NCBI GenBank assembly: GCA_029448655.1
Contig: JACCLO010000001.1
Span: 62,001 to 126,000, forward strand
Reading direction: 5' to 3'
Length of the DNA: 64,000 nt
From: Wolfiporia cocos
Taxonomy: Eukaryota; Basidiomycota; Agaricomycetes; Polyporales; Phaeolaceae
The notes below the pieces were generated by a model, which worked only from the letters and a program-made list of their open reading frames with translations, did no database searches and was not told the DNA's origin. Shown here one piece after another: positions 20,936-34,618 of this stretch. Positions within the stretch are counted from its first letter, which is position 1. The number at the start of each line of letters is the position of its first letter. Position numbers and translations under genes: made by a program.

Positions 20936-23449
20936 TCTTGGAAATCGAGGAACCAGTAAACATCTCTATTTCCGAATCTGCCATGGAGGATAACGAACCG
21001 GTGGATGGACTATATGGGCTAGGAACCGGGGCCCCAATATTTGATTACATATTTGTACCACGTTCTGTAGATTTGGCGCCTGGTGACGGCGACGGAGCTT
21101 CAACATGCTCTGACGATTCGTTTGTAACAGCCTCAGAGGAGCCTCCCACCGGAACTTGGCGGGAGGATAAAACCGTGCTTAATTCCTCTACCATTAATGT
21201 AAACTATGTGCCAATGGACGTAGACCCGGTTGTAGACTCAGATGTGCAAATGGCAGACGCATCTAAGCCTACAGTCCAGAAAAAGACGGAAAAGAAAATG
21301 CGGCGTCGATGAGCCAAGAAGAAGGCTGTCACGCTCGACATATACTTAGACCACCCACGGGCAATCCCCCCTGAGTGCAAAAGCGAAGGAGCCGCGGGTT
21401 ACGATCTTCACTCTGCGGAGGAAGTCGTTATACCAAATGGGAAACGTATCACCGTGGATACTGGCATAATGATCCGAATGCCACCCGGTGTATACGGCCA
21501 CATAGCTCCACGGTCCAGACTCGCCTTGAAGGGAGTCGACGTGGAGGCCGGGGTAGTCGACGAGGACTACACCGGTTGGCTAAAAGTCATACTGGATAAT
21601 CAAACCGGAACAGATTATCAGGTCGAGTATGGGGACAGAATCGCCCAGTTCATACTCGAATGCAACATGACACCAGACACGTGCATAGTAAAAAGCATCA
21701 GGGAAACCAGACGCGGAACACAGGGGTTCGGCTCTACTGGTGAGAAACTCAGAGGGAGTGTAGTGGTAATCCAGACGGGAAAACGGGGAAGGCAGATCGA
21801 AGTACCGATCACCCTCCACCGCCCTGACGGACGTGCCCTCTTCACAAAGGCACTGATAGACTCCGGTTCAACGGGATCGGTCATCAGTCGTGCCTACGTG
21901 GAGGAACACAAACTCGCGCAACTCCCACTAGACCGACCCGTCAAACTGTACAACGCTGATGGAAGTACCAATGCTGCGGGCAAAATGACGCACTATGTCG
22001 AACTCCAGATGCAGATTGACACACATTTGGAAACGCGCAAGTTCCACGTCTCCGAGCTGAGCTCGGCCGACATATTCCTCGGCTTCGATTGGTTGGAAGA
22101 CCACAACCCCACCATCGACTGGAAGAAACGCCGAATCACCTTCACCTGCAACTGCGAGCACGAACAGATCGAGGACGGTGACCATATATATGACATCTTT
22201 GCTGACGCTTGGGTACAAAACAGGGAAGAGTGCCGGGCCGACATCGCTGAGCGAGTCCGCGCGACGAAGGCAACCGAGATTGCCATCGCCACCGGCAAAA
22301 CCACGGAAGCCAAAACCTTTGAGGAGGTGGTCCCCGAGTACTTACACGAATTCGAAGACGTGTTTAAGGAAACAGAATTTGACCAACTCCCCGAGAGAAG
22401 ACTGTGGGATCACACCATAGAACTCCTACCGAACTCCGAACCCTACGCCGGCAAGATCTATGCCCTATCGCCCCGAGAACAAGAGGCATTAGACGACTTC
22501 TTAGAAGAACAGTTATGGACTGGACACATCCGACCATCCAAGTCGCCATGGGGGGCACCATTCTTCTTTGTCAAGAAGAAGGATGGGAAACTGAGACCCA
22601 TTCAGGACTATCGGAAATTGAACCAGATGACCAAGAAGAACCGGTACCCGCTCCCTCTGATCACGGAGCTGCTCAACAAGTTAAAGCGAGCTAAGTACTT
22701 TTCTAAACTGGACATTCGTTGGGGATATACAAACGTCAGAATCAAAGAAGGCGACAAAGAAAAAGCCGCCTTCATCACTAATAGAGGGCTATACGAGCCA
22801 TTAGTGATGTTCTTCGGAATGTGCAACGCACCGGGCACGTTCCGGACTTTGATGAATGACATTTTCCGAGACCTGATAATGACTGGAAAGGTCATTGTAT
22901 ATTTAGACGACATACTTGTTTTCACGGAGACCGAGGCAGAACACAAGGAGATCCTGCGCAAGGTTTTGCTCGTTCTCCGTCAAAACAAGTTGACTTGTAA
23001 ACCAGAGAAATGCGAGTTTATGAAGTCGGAAGTAGAATACTTAGGACACATAATCTCTCACGGGGCAAATCCGCATGGATCCCGCGAAGGATGGCGGCAG
23101 TGGCTGAATGGCCCGCACCTCGGAACAAGAAAGAAGTACAGTCCTTCATAGGATTCGCAAACTTCTACCGGAGATTCATTCCCAAGTTTTCCACGGTAGC
23201 ATGCCCACTGATAAACCTAACCAAGGACACGCCTTGGCAGTGGGGTACAGTGGAACAAGAGTGTTTTGATAAGTTAAAGAAAATATTTATCGAAGCACCC
23301 GTGTTAGGGATACCAAACGACGACGATCCTTTCCGCATCGAGGCAGATTCATCGGACTTTGCAACCGGAGCCTGCCTCATGCAGAAACAGGACGGCGTCT
23401 GGAAACCCATCGCCTACCAGAGTAAGACGATGCTACCGGCAGAACAGAA

Positions 23450-23905
23450 TGACACAGACTCACTCTGGGTCTACGGCCTATTGAGGCGTACCAGCACCGT
23501 TGGCTAACACGGGGTATGGTCCTGCTGACGTCGCGTACGATACTGCCAGAGGGGAACCACAGGCTAGCGCGAGGATATAGGGCAGAGGCCAGCTGAGGTA
23601 TCTGTTGCACAGCTGAGGCACGCAGAGGAGAGGTGTTGTATGAGGGACACGCCCCAACGTTACAATAACTGTTCTGAGGAGTAATCCTCAGAACGCTACA
23701 GACTATATACATGATTGACAACACATGTGCTAAGCCTACCCTAAAGGAGGCCCTACCGCCGCATCAGTAGATAAGATAGCCAGTGTCCATGTACTAATCT
23801 ATAAGTCAGGTGACCATAGGGGAGATCATGTGATAGGGGGACGTAGATACGTGAGTTCGACCCCGGCGTATGGCAATAATAGGGTCACGTGAATTAACCG
23901 TGACA
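23450..23905 (-). repeat. Solo LTR (456 bp) in the RNase H region of X
   Basis: It begins TGACACAGACTCAC and ends TTAACCGTGACA, with CAGAA duplicated at 23445-23449 and 23906-23910. Y reads straight through this point. Orientation is inferred from a TATA-type motif read on the minus strand. The identical insertion appears 9852 bp downstream. Confidence 0.87.
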
Positions 23906-24766
23906 CAGAACTACGAGATCTACAACAGAGAACTCCTCGCCATCATGCACGCACTTGATGAATGGCGACATTTCGTAATGGGTGGCAAACACCCTGTAGA
24001 AGTACTAACGGACCATAAGAACTTAGAGTATTTTAAGACCCTGCAGAAAATTAATCCGCAACAAGCCCGGTGGATGACAGAACTCGCCGAGTATGACCTA
24101 CAACCCGTGCACATCCCCGGCAAAACCAATGGAAGGGCCGATGGGCTTTCCCGAAGAAGTGATCACAGAAACGACAAGGATCACCTCGAAGGGCAAGTCG
24201 TCCTGAAGCCACACCTCTTCGTCCAAGATAGCGCAGAAAGGCTGCGATCCTCATTCTACACCGTAGTCAAGGGTATCACCCACGACGAAGTAAAAGAGAG
24301 GGTCAAAGCGGAAGCCGCTCTCTACGATGGAAAGGAAGGAGTAGAAGCAGGGGAAATGACCGAGGACGGTCTGCGATATAGGAGGGGGAGGTTAATTATC
24401 CCCCGGGACGAAGAATTGATCGGAAAAATCATTTCTTCATTCCACGACACCGTCTCAGCAGGACACCCTGGCACCGAAAACACGTACACAGCCATACACC
24501 GACACTACTGGTGGCCCAAGATGCGCTCAGACATCCGCCAGTATGTCAAGGCTGTATCAAGTGCCAGGCCACGAAGTCGGACCGATCCAAACACGCGGCT
24601 CCACTCAACCCAAATCCAACTCCAGCACACAACTGGGAGAACATTTCCGTTGATATGATCACGGGACTCCCCACTTCCAAGGGTCGCGACGCAATCATTG
24701 TAGTAGTAGACATGAAGTCAAAGGACTATATAGCTGTACCAACAACGACTAAACTATCAGCCGAAG

Positions 24767-25324
24767 TGTCACAGACTTACACGTCTGTGCGGACCCAGGC
24801 AACTGGGGAGATCCTATACGCCTAACAAGGCGGTGCGCGACCCAGCAGAGGTGACGACGTCGGCTGTACCCCGCATCCAGGGACTCCTAAGAGGCGACAT
24901 ACTGAGGTGGCACACAGACAAGCTAGTCATAGAGGGGCCCCGGGCCAGAGCGCACACAGGGAAGTTGTAAGAAAGGCACTATGTGCATTGACGAGAATCT
25001 CAAGGATGGGGCTGTAAGGCCCACATCCGTCGTACTTATACATGGTGAGTTGGCCAGTAATGGCCACCCTAAAGTAGTGGCCTGTGCGCCGTAACTAAGA
25101 GAGCACATGATACATGTAACTACTTGTGACCATTGTAACTGTGTGACCATAACGTAGATACCTGAGGTGCGCGCTACCCTACAGCGCTAACCTAATGATC
25201 AGGTGACCAACAGACTCGGACTAACGTGAGAGTAGCATTAGCGTAGCGGTGCGGCGTACACCTAGCGCCGCACATACAACTAATGCAAGGAACGTACAGT
25301 GGCCCCCTGGGCACATCCGTGACA
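24767..25324 (-). repeat. Solo LTR (558 bp) in the integrase region of X
   Basis: It is flanked by CGAAG at 24762-24766 and 25325-25329. Read on the minus strand it starts TGTCACGGATG and resembles, at the same 558-bp length, the LTRs of the short element at 51615-53509, so both belong to one family. The duplicate copy at 34619-35176 differs by one base (A at 25287, G at 35139). Confidence 0.87.
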
Positions 25325-26676
25325 CGAAGGATGGGCCAACATATTTATAGATAAAGTATATACACAACACGGACTACCAAAGAAAGTATTTAGCGACAGA
25401 GGACCACAATTTGTAGCAGAGTTCATAAAGGACGTATATCGTAGACTAGGCATACAGGGAAACCCGAGTACCGCATTCCATCCACAAACAGACGGGCAAA
25501 CGGAACATATGAACCAGGAACTCGAGGTCTACCTGAGATTATTTATTAACGATACACATATGAACTGGCCGGACTTACTCCCGCTGGCAAGCTTTGCGTA
25601 CAAGACACACGTACACAGTAGCACGGGATATAGTCCCTTTTACCTTACGCACGGATACCACCCCTTCACAGGTGTAGAGGCGCCGGAACAAGAAGAGGGG
25701 GTAGCACGGGATTGGGTTGAACACATGCACACCATATCCAAACTCGCTTCACAGAACCTGAAGAAAGCTAAACTACGCATGAAAGAGTACTACGATAGGA
25801 AACGGGCATCGCCACTATCGTACTCTGAAGGCGACTTGGTTTGGGTCGACGGCCGTAACATAAACATGGGCCACCCAACCAAGAAGCTTGACTCCAAGCG
25901 GTTTGGACCGTACAAGGTCACGAAGAAGGTCGGGCACGGAGCATACGAACTAGACCTCCCCGCAGACATGCGCGGGATATACCCAGTATTCAACGAGGTC
26001 TTACTCCTACCATACACACCGCCCGCCTTCCCCAACCAGAACCACAACGAACTGACGGAAGGCAATGACACTCGCAGGCCTCTCAGGATCCTCGAATCCA
26101 GGGAAGACCGAGGGCGAGTCGAGCTAGAAGTCAAGTGGTCGGACGGGACTAAAACATGGGAACGAAAACGTGGAATGAACCATTACCAAGAGCTCGTCAC
26201 AAAATTCTTTGAAGCTAGACCATCCGCCCCAGGCAACCAGTGGAAAAACAGACTCGCTGGTTGGGACCACTCTAACACTAAGTGGGATCCAGAATGGGAG
26301 GACTTCGAACGAAAAGCTCAGGAAATGGGACTTAGAGAGAACCCGAAGGAGTTCATCATATACGACGACATAGACACTACGCTTCTAGTCAAAGGCAGCA
26401 TACCCTTTTACGCCTATGAAAAGAAGCTCGTCGCTTGTAACTTCTGGTTCTGTCGTCCACAAACACGGGTTATGCAATACAGAATACGAGTTGGACAACC
26501 GATAGAATCCACTATACCTGAATCGAAAGGATACTGGATCTACCCGGTCCTAAACACCATCCAGCTCGCAAACCCACACGTTTGCACCAAAACCGTAGAC
26601 CACCCGTGCCATGTTGACCAAACTATGTACAAAGTGATTGCTGGGCGTGGGGACACGCAGCTAGAAGAGGGGGTAC

Positions 26677-27047
26677 TGTCACAAGCCGATTTTCTCCAAC
26701 TAGCTTGCGACTAGGAACAACCCTTATCTTATCTAAGCGCCCGCCTATGCATCACGTGCAAGGACCCCGAACACCCCACACGTGCTTACACAGACCCCGG
26801 ACACCCTTGATGTGGCTCTACACCTACGATAGGGTTTACCATACTCTAAACGGTCTATCAGCTTACGTAATACTGTATAGTAGCCAAACATGTACAAACA
26901 GCCTACGAGCATATATACCAGCCAGACAAGCAGGGAGCACCCCAGACTCGTCTTGGCCTTTGTTGCCTTGAGTAGCCTCAGACTAGGAATACGCTTCCAC
27001 GTGAGTAATATTCCCCTGAGTAGTTACTTGAGAATACGCTTGTGTCA
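26677..27047 (+). repeat. 3' LTR of element X
   Basis: A 371-bp LTR from TGTCACAAGCCG to TTGTGTCA, preceded by the purine tract AGAAGAGGGGGTA. The polyprotein stop TAG at 26712-26714 lies inside it. CAGTG at 27048-27052 completes the target duplication of X. Confidence 0.92.
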
Positions 27048-27692
27048 CAGTGGCTCGGATGGTCGATGAACCAGCTGAACGAGTCCGCCATCACGACGGC
27101 GATCATGGGTGACAGGCTGGTTACTCTCAGGGCGCTTCTGGCGGTCCATCGCGAAGAAATGGAACGGGCACTATTTGCTAAGTATGCCTATACTCTGTTG
27201 TGCCTTTGGTCCGCTCATGTAACTGGCTGCTTGCAGGATCATGTTCGCAGAATATCGCCAATCGAACTTGATCGTCGCAGGTATGTAATATAATTTATGT
27301 CTCCAGGTATTAGCTGAGATAAATGCTCGTAAAGATGGAACATTCTCCACATACTCTGCGCTCAATCTAGTGTGAACCACGTCAAGTTGCTCCACCATGT
27401 ATTGCATAAACTCCCTCAAGATTCAGTCGAACGGATGCTTAATCAACAGTACAAGCTCAATCGCAACACTGTGAGTACATACATTGCTTGCGTTGGTCTT
27501 TGTGTCCTCAATCCCTCCACAGCCTCTTCACATAGCTGTCAAACGATCTAGAGTGACCTTGTTCGCATGCTGGTTGATACTAAAGTTACACCATTCCTCC
27601 TCCACGATTCAGAGAGCTCGATACCTCTGCACATTGCCATCAAGCGCCAGGCCGCGTCGATGTCGGAACTGCTCGCCGATGCAGGCCCCATT
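27048..27692 (+). pseudogene. Ankyrin gene block between X and the hybrid element
   Basis: The exon continues in frame from 7333 (QWLGWSMNQLNESAITTAI). An intron at 27182-27236 is followed by a short exon, a second and poorly defined small intron near 27281-27313, and an exon with QDSVERMLNQQYKLNRNT. Then come an intron beginning at about 27472 and ankyrin-type repeats PLHIAVKR and IPLHIAIKR. A one-base loss near 27562 breaks the last repeat. The block ends in CCATT (27688-27692), the target site of Y. The identical block at 36900-37544 shows that host exons were duplicated together with transposon DNA. Confidence 0.85.
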
Positions 27693-28061
27693 TGTCACAA
27701 GCCGATTTTCTCCAACTAGCTTGCGACTAGGGACAACCCTTATCTTATCTAAGCGCCCGCCTATGCATCACGTGCAAGGACCCCGAACACCCCACACGTG
27801 CTTACACAGACCCCGGACACCCTTGTGGCCCTACACCTACGATAGGGTTTACCATACTCTAAAACGGTCTATCAGCTTATGTAATACTGTATAGTAGCCA
27901 AACATGTACAAACAGCCTACGAGCATATATACCAGCCAGACGAGCAGGGAGCACCCCAGACTCGTCTTGGCCTTTGTTGCCTTGAGTAGCCTCAGACTAG
28001 GAATACGCTTTCACGCGAGTAATATTCCCCTGAGTAGTTGCTTGAGATAGCGCTTGTGTCA
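27693..28061 (+). repeat. 5' LTR of the hybrid element (Y type)
   Basis: A 369-bp LTR identical to 37545-37913 as far as I can compare, preceded by CCATT. Confidence 0.92.
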
Positions 28062-31000
28062 TAAGACGAGTCTCCACCCCGTTCTGAGTTCATTCCAGAA
28101 CAACCCCGGCGCACTAGGGGCAAAGTGCATTGTTTCTTCGCCCTCGAGTTGACTTCGGTCGATTCGGGTGTATAAACTCTTATCCTCCCGTATCCCAGGG
28201 ACAAGGGACAGGGTTCTGGGGGAATACATTTGTGAACAGTGTGTAGGGGACCTCTCCTACCGTTGCTTCTAAGCTACTGGGCCACCGTCGTGCAACGCGG
28301 CGTAAAGGCTTTGGGTTTCATCCCCACCGTAGTAATTGTGCACCCGACGCGTAATAATCAAAGGCGTTAAGGGGCCCTACGGCAGACTACAGAGGCACTG
28401 GGCACCTATTTACGCGCATTATCGCGCCACTGTACGGGCATTACCGCCCCCCCGTTACTATACAACCCAGCGCCCCACCAGGCGGCTGAAGAGGCGCGAC
28501 ACAGCCTGTCCATACGGCCACTTGGCCCAAATACGATAGCTTTTAGACCCTCCATCCCAAGGGTTTAGATCCCGTGCCCCCGGTATCCCGAATTAGCTTC
28601 GGGGCTGGACGAGGTTTCGGAGGCAGAGATTACTTGCCGGCCTTGGGCTGAAAACCCCTTGGCGTTTCTTGGCGCACCTCCGAAAAGAGGTGGTCTCTGA
28701 ATAGAGTGGAAAGACAGTTTCTAGTTACCACCCCGATCGCAGCTATAGGCTGATCCACAGTGGGCGGGTAGCGCTGTTTTTCGCGACTCTACTTTCTATA
28801 CCTACACCTTCCCATACGATACAATGGCCTCCCCACACGACCTCGACTACATCCGCAACCCGAGGCCCGAACAACCCCCGACCCCGGCAGGCATCCCGCT
28901 CCCCGGCTCCGTCGCCCCCAGCAACCCGTTCCACCCAGGGCAGTGGGTGAACTACCAAGTACATGGTCTCCCCGAGGACTTCGCACTTCTGTCGGTGGCA
29001 GATAGCATACACGCCCCCCGACCCAACGTCGAAGTCGCCTCGGTACACACCGAGACCATTGGAGCAAACCGCCCTGGCCGCTCACTAGTACTGGGAGGAT
29101 CGGTCGAGGACCAAGGACCAGGCGTCGAACGGTTGGACCACGTACTCCGCGTAGCCCAGCAATCCAACACCATCCGAGGGGCGAGTCCCTTAGCCCACAT
29201 CGACTCCCCCCTGGCTATGCAATGGGCGTTCCCCCCCAACCCGGCAACAGCGGACTTTGGCTTTCGGTGTCAGACGGTAGCAGCTACAATGGTGCAGACC
29301 GGTGTGTGGAACGCCGACATGGGAGCACGATTCCTGCGGGAGGCACAACGCCTCCAAGCAGATGCAATCGCGGCAGGAGATGCGGCCTCGTTACACAGCC
29401 AGCACTCCGCCCCCCGTCGGTCAGTACCATCGGTTCCGGAAGAACGTTTCCGGCCGGTCGAAAATTGGGTGAGGTCCGTCCACATGGGATCTCCCCCCCC
29501 GGTGAATCCAGCAACCCGTCCGGCCTCGAACGCAGGCACCCGGCAGACGAACCCCTTCCTGCCAGGCTACACCCCCCCGGTCATCACACCCCAGGTTCCT
29601 TACTCGGCTGTGGCAGCATCTCCGGTCCCTCCGTCGGCTCCCCCTGCAAACGTGCACGCGAACACCTGGAGAGCCGCGCCTCTTCAGGGAACACGGGCAT
29701 CGATGTGGCGGCCCGAGAAACCGGCTAGTTCGCAGTGGGATGCGTACTCCATGCTCCCCGAGCCACAGCCTGACCCTCGGTACAAGTCTAAGGTGCGCGA
29801 ACCCGAACCCTTCACCGGCGAGAACTTCATCGCCTGGGTAATGCGCCTAAAACTGTACATCGACGACAACCGGCCGCTGCTCTTCACAGACAGCAAGAAA
29901 ATCGGCACGGCCATCTCGTTGATACGGGGACCAAAGGTAGACTCATGGGTAACGGCTTTTACGCGGGAACATTACCGTGACGGACAATGGCACATGAGCT
30001 GGCTCCGCTTCGTCTGGGAACTCCACCAGAAGTTCGACGACCCCAACTTGGAAAAGAAGTCGGCGGTTGCAGCGGAAAAGCTCAGTATGACCATCGGTAA
30101 GGGCGAAGAGTACTTCCAGGAGCTGGAAAGACTTCTTTCGGAGGCGAAATACGACAAGGAGAACCAGATTGTTCATCGCTGGGTCACCTCCGCCATCCCA
30201 AAGGAAATCTACACGGCAGTACACTCCGCCTTCGTCGCTGCCACGGTAAACGACAAGTCGCAACGCGGGTACAACGTCCAGATCCCCGAGGACTACGAAT
30301 CCTGGAAACAGGCAATCCTCCGGACGGACAACGCGATGCGTCGTCTCCGCGACGAAGAAAAGCTGCGCCACGGTCGAGACACGGGTAAGGGCGTCGCCGA
30401 CAAGGGAAAAGGTCGGGCAACAACATCGTCATCGGGAGCCACGCGGTCCGAGCCCACCGCGGAAGAACGGGCCAACTTGCTCAAGAGGAAGTGCCACTCT
30501 TGCAGCAAGACACAAGCAGAGGCACCAGGGAAGGGCTGCAACAAGCCCGTCTGGCACCAACCCAACTGGAAGCCCCGAGCAGCTACCAGTGGAGGGAACA
30601 CCGGTGCCGGACCCTCACAACCGGCGCGCACCCGCCAGGCCGTCGAAGGCCCACCCGCAGAAAAAGTCCTCGGGGAAGTATCCCAGGAGGACTTCGTGCG
30701 AATGGTGGCAGCCTGGGCCAAAGAAAATCCGGAGGCTGCGAAGGAAGCCGGATTCACTCAGGTACGTCCCCTCTCTAATAATAAATTTTCAGTTCTGGAG
30801 ATCGAGGAACCAGTAAATGTCTCTATCTCCGAATCTGCCTCGGAGGGTAACGAACCGGTGGATGGACTATATGGGCTAGGAACCGGGGCCCCAATATTTG
30901 ATTACGTATCTGTACCACGTTCAGTAGATTTGGCGCCTGGTGACGACGACGGAGCTTCAACATGCTCCAATGATTCGTTTGTAACAGCCTCAGAGGAGCC

Positions 31001-33301
31001 TCCCACCGGAGCTTGGCGGGAGGATAAAACCGTGCTTAATTCCTCTATTAATATAAACTATGTGCCAATGGACGTAGACCCGGTTGTAGACTCAGATGCG
31101 CAAATGGCAGACGCATCTAAGCCTACAGTCCAGAAAAAGACGGAAAAGAAAATGCGGCGTCGACGTGCCAAGAAGAAGGCAGTCACGCTCGACATATACC
31201 TAGACCACCCGCGGGCAATCCCCCCTGAGCGCAAAAGCGAAGGAGCCGCGGGATACAATCTTCACTCCGCGGAGGAAGTCGTTATACCCAATGGGAAACG
31301 TATCACCGTGGATACTGGCATAATGATCCGAATGCCACCCGGTGTATACAGCCGCATAGCTCCACGATCCGGGCTCACCTTGAAGGGAGTCGACGTGGAG
31401 GCCGGGGTAGTTGACGAAGACTACACCGGCCGGTTAAAAGTCATACTGAATAATCAGACTGGAACAGATTATCAGGTCGAGTATGGGGACAGAATCGCCC
31501 AGTTCATACTCGAATGCAACATGACACCAGACACGCGCATAGTAAAAAGCATTAGGGAAACCAGACGCGGAACACAGGGGTTCGGCTCTACTGGTGAGAA
31601 ACTCAGAGGGAATGTAGTGGTAATCCAGACGGGAAAACGGGGAAGGCAGATCAAAGTACCGATCACCCTCCACCGCCCTGACGGACGCGCCCTCTTCACA
31701 AAGGCACTGATAGACTCCGGTTCAACGGGATCGGTCATCAGTCGTGCCTACGTGGAGGAACACAAACTCGAGCAACTCCCACTAGACCGACCCGTCAAAC
31801 TGTACAACGCTGACGGTAGTACCAACGCTGCGGGCAAAATGACGCACTATGTCGAACTCCAGATGCAGATCGACACGCATTTGGAAACGCGCAAGTTCCA
31901 CGTCACCGAGCTGAGCTCGGCCGACATATTCCTCGGCTTTGATTGGTTGGAGGACCACAATCCCACCATCAACTGGAAGAAACGCCGAATCACCTTCACC
32001 TGCGACTGCAAACACGAGCAGATCGAGGATGGTGACCATATTTATTACATCTTTGCTGACGCATGGTTACGGAATAGGGAAGAGTGCCGGGCCGACATCG
32101 CTGAGCGAGTCCGCGCGACGAAGGCAACCGAGATCGCCATCGCCACCGGTAAAACCACGGAAGCCAAGACTTTCGAGGAAGTGGTCCCCGAGTACTTACA
32201 CGAATTCGAAGACGTGTTTAAGGAAACAGAATTCGACCAACTTCCCGAAAGACGACCGTGGGACCACGCCATAGAACTCCTACCGAACTCCGAACCTTAC
32301 GCCGGCAAGATCTATGCCCTATCGCCACGAGAACAAGAGGCGCTAGACGACTTTCTAGAAGAACAGTTACGGACTGGACGCATACGACCATCCAAGTCAC
32401 CATGGGGGGCACCATTCTTCTTCGTCAAAAAGAAGGATGGGAAACTGAGACCCATTCAGGACTATCGGAAATTGAACCAGATGACCAAGAAGAACCGGTA
32501 CCCGCTCCCGCTGATCACGGAGCTGCTCAACAAGTTGAAGCGAGCTAAGTACTTTTCTAAACTGGACATTCGTTGGGGATATACAAACGTCAGAATCAAA
32601 GAAGGCGACAAAGAAAAAGCCGCCTTCATCACTAATAGAGGGCTATACGAGCCATTAGTGATGTTCTTCGGAATGTGCAACGCACCGGGCACGTTCCGGA
32701 CTTTGATGAATGACATTTTCCGAGACCTGATAATGACTGGAAAGGTCATTGTATATTTAGACGACATACTTGTTTTCACGGAGACCGAGGCAGAACACAA
32801 GGAGATCCTGCGCAAGGTTTTGCTCGTTCTCCGTCAAAACAAGTTGACTTGTAAACCAGAGAAATGCGAGTTTATGAAGTCGGAAGTAGAATACTTAGGA
32901 CACATAATCTCTCACGGGGAAATCCGCATGGATCCCGCGAAGGTGGCGGCAGTGGCTGAATGGCCCGCACCTCGGAACAAGAAAGAAGTACAGTCCTTCA
33001 TAGGATTCGCAAACTTCTACCGGAGATTCATTCCCAAGTTTTCCACGGTAGCATGCCCACTGATAAACCTAACCAAGGACACGCCTTGGCAGTGGGGTAC
33101 AGTGGAACAAGAGTGTTTTGATAAGTTAAAGAAAATATTTATCGAAGCACCCGTGTTAGGGATACCAAACGACGACGATCCTTTCCGCATCGAGGCAGAT
33201 TCATCGGACTTTGCAACCGGAGCCTGCCTCATGCAGAAACAGGACGGCGTCTGGAAACCCATCGCCTACCAGAGTAAGACGATGCTACCGGCAGAACAGA
33301 A

Positions 33302-33757
33302 TGACACAGACTCACTCTGGGTCTACGGCCTATTGAGGCGTACCAGCACCGTTGGCTAACACGGGGTATGGTCCTGCTGACGTCGCGTACGATACTGCCA
33401 GAGGGGAACCACAGGCTAGCGCGAGGATATAGGGCAGAGGCCAGCTGAGGTATCTGTTGCACAGCTGAGGCACGCAGAGGAGAGGTGTTGTATGAGGGAC
33501 ACGCCCCAACGTTACAATAACTGTTCTGAGGAGTAATCCTCAGAACGCTACAGACTATATACATGATTGACAACACATGTGCTAAGCCTACCCTAAAGGA
33601 GGCCCTACCGCCGCATCAGTAGATAAGATAGCCAGTGTCCATGTACTAATCTATAAGTCAGGTGACCATAGGGGAGATCATGTGATAGGGGGACGTAGAT
33701 ACGTGAGTTCGACCCCGGCGTATGGCAATAATAGGGTCACGTGAATTAACCGTGACA
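33302..33757 (-). repeat. Solo LTR (456 bp), duplicate of 23450-23905
   Basis: Identical to the copy 9852 bp upstream, with CAGAA at 33297-33301 and 33758-33762. Its presence in both copies shows that it inserted before the tandem duplication. Confidence 0.87.
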
Positions 33758-34618
33758 CAGAACTACGAGATCTACAACAGAGAACTCCTCGCCATCATGC
33801 ACGCACTTGATGAATGGCGACATTTCGTAATGGGTGGCAAACACCCTGTAGAAGTACTAACGGACCATAAGAACTTAGAGTATTTTAAGACCCTGCAGAA
33901 AATTAATCCGCAACAAGCCCGGTGGATGACAGAACTCGCCGAGTATGACCTACAACCCGTGCACATCCCCGGCAAAACCAATGGAAGGGCCGATGGGCTT
34001 TCCCGAAGAAGTGATCACAGAAACGACAAGGATCACCTCGAAGGGCAAGTCGTCCTGAAGCCACACCTCTTCGTCCAAGATAGCGCAGAAAGGCTGCGAT
34101 CCTCATTCTACACCGTAGTCAAGGGTATCACCCACGACGAAGTAAAAGAGAGGGTCAAAGCGGAAGCCGCTCTCTACGATGGAAAGGAAGGAGTAGAAGC
34201 AGGGGAAATGACCGAGGACGGTCTGCGATATAGGAGGGGGAGGTTAATTATCCCCCGGGACGAAGAATTGATCGGAAAAATCATTTCTTCATTCCACGAC
34301 ACCGTCTCAGCAGGACACCCTGGCACCGAAAACACGTACACAGCCATACACCGACACTACTGGTGGCCCAAGATGCGCTCAGACATCCGCCAGTATGTCA
34401 AGGCTGTATCAAGTGCCAGGCCACGAAGTCGGACCGATCCAAACACGCGGCTCCACTCAACCCAAATCCAACTCCAGCACACAACTGGGAGAACATTTCC
34501 GTTGATATGATCACGGGACTCCCCACTTCCAAGGGTCGCGACGCAATCATTGTAGTAGTAGACATGAAGTCAAAGGACTATATAGCTGTACCAACAACGA
34601 CTAAACTATCAGCCGAAG

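Larger units (their letters stand above)
18463..26714 (+). pseudogene. gag-pol: Element X Gag-dUTPase-Pol polyprotein, decayed
   Basis: Homologous along its length to the single-frame polyprotein of Y. Lesions by position: a frame change shortly after the ATG (near 18500); solo LTR insertions at 19070-19584, 23450-23905 and 24767-25324; an in-frame TGA at 21310-21312 in the basic linker before the dUTPase; one-base insertions at 23066 and 23091 after the RT domain; and a one-base loss near 24550 in the integrase zinc region. The dUTPase of X keeps GYDLHSA in motif 1, where Y has GYNLHSA. The RT box YLDD, RNase H and integrase segments are recognisable. The end of the frame (26714) lies inside the 3' LTR, as in Y. 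It supplies the right half of the hybrid element downstream. Confidence 0.9.
7334..27047 (+). mobile_element. Ty3/gypsy chromovirus-type element X, degenerate, with nested insertions
   Basis: X is bounded by LTRs that start TGTCACAAGCCG and end CTTGTGTCA, with the 5-bp duplication CAGTG at 7329-7333 and 27048-27052. Its 5' LTR is split by element Z. The leader (17702-18462) and polyprotein (18463-26714) align with element Y along their length. The two LTRs of X differ from each other at roughly ten sites plus small indels, so X is clearly older than Y. Three solo LTRs (19070-19584, 23450-23905, 24767-25324) sit in its coding region. X cannot be autonomous now. Confidence 0.9.
23092..32943 (+). 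repeat. First copy of a 9852-bp tandem duplication
   Basis: Every position from about 23092 onward recurs 9852 bp further on, up to about 42766. The unit holds the 3' half of X, its 3' LTR, the ankyrin block, the Y-type 5' LTR and the 5' half of Y. The copies are almost identical: I see one substitution (25287 versus 35139), and two one-base insertions at 23066 and 23091 mark the left edge. Breakpoints cannot be given to the base because all copies are alike around the crossover. Confidence 0.9.

Noticed and set aside
23870..24658. An independent RNase H/integrase-linker gene
   Set aside because: It is the continuation of the X polyprotein after a solo LTR; its first codons come from the LTR end.
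23450..25329. CRISPR-like or other prokaryotic repeat system
   Set aside because: The repeats are solo LTRs with 5-bp target duplications in eukaryotic DNA. No short regularly spaced repeats were seen.
28824..33359. A distinct 1511-residue gene (same length as the Z Pol frame)
   Set aside because: The equal length is coincidence. It is the Y-type polyprotein cut short by a solo LTR whose sequence supplies the last codons.
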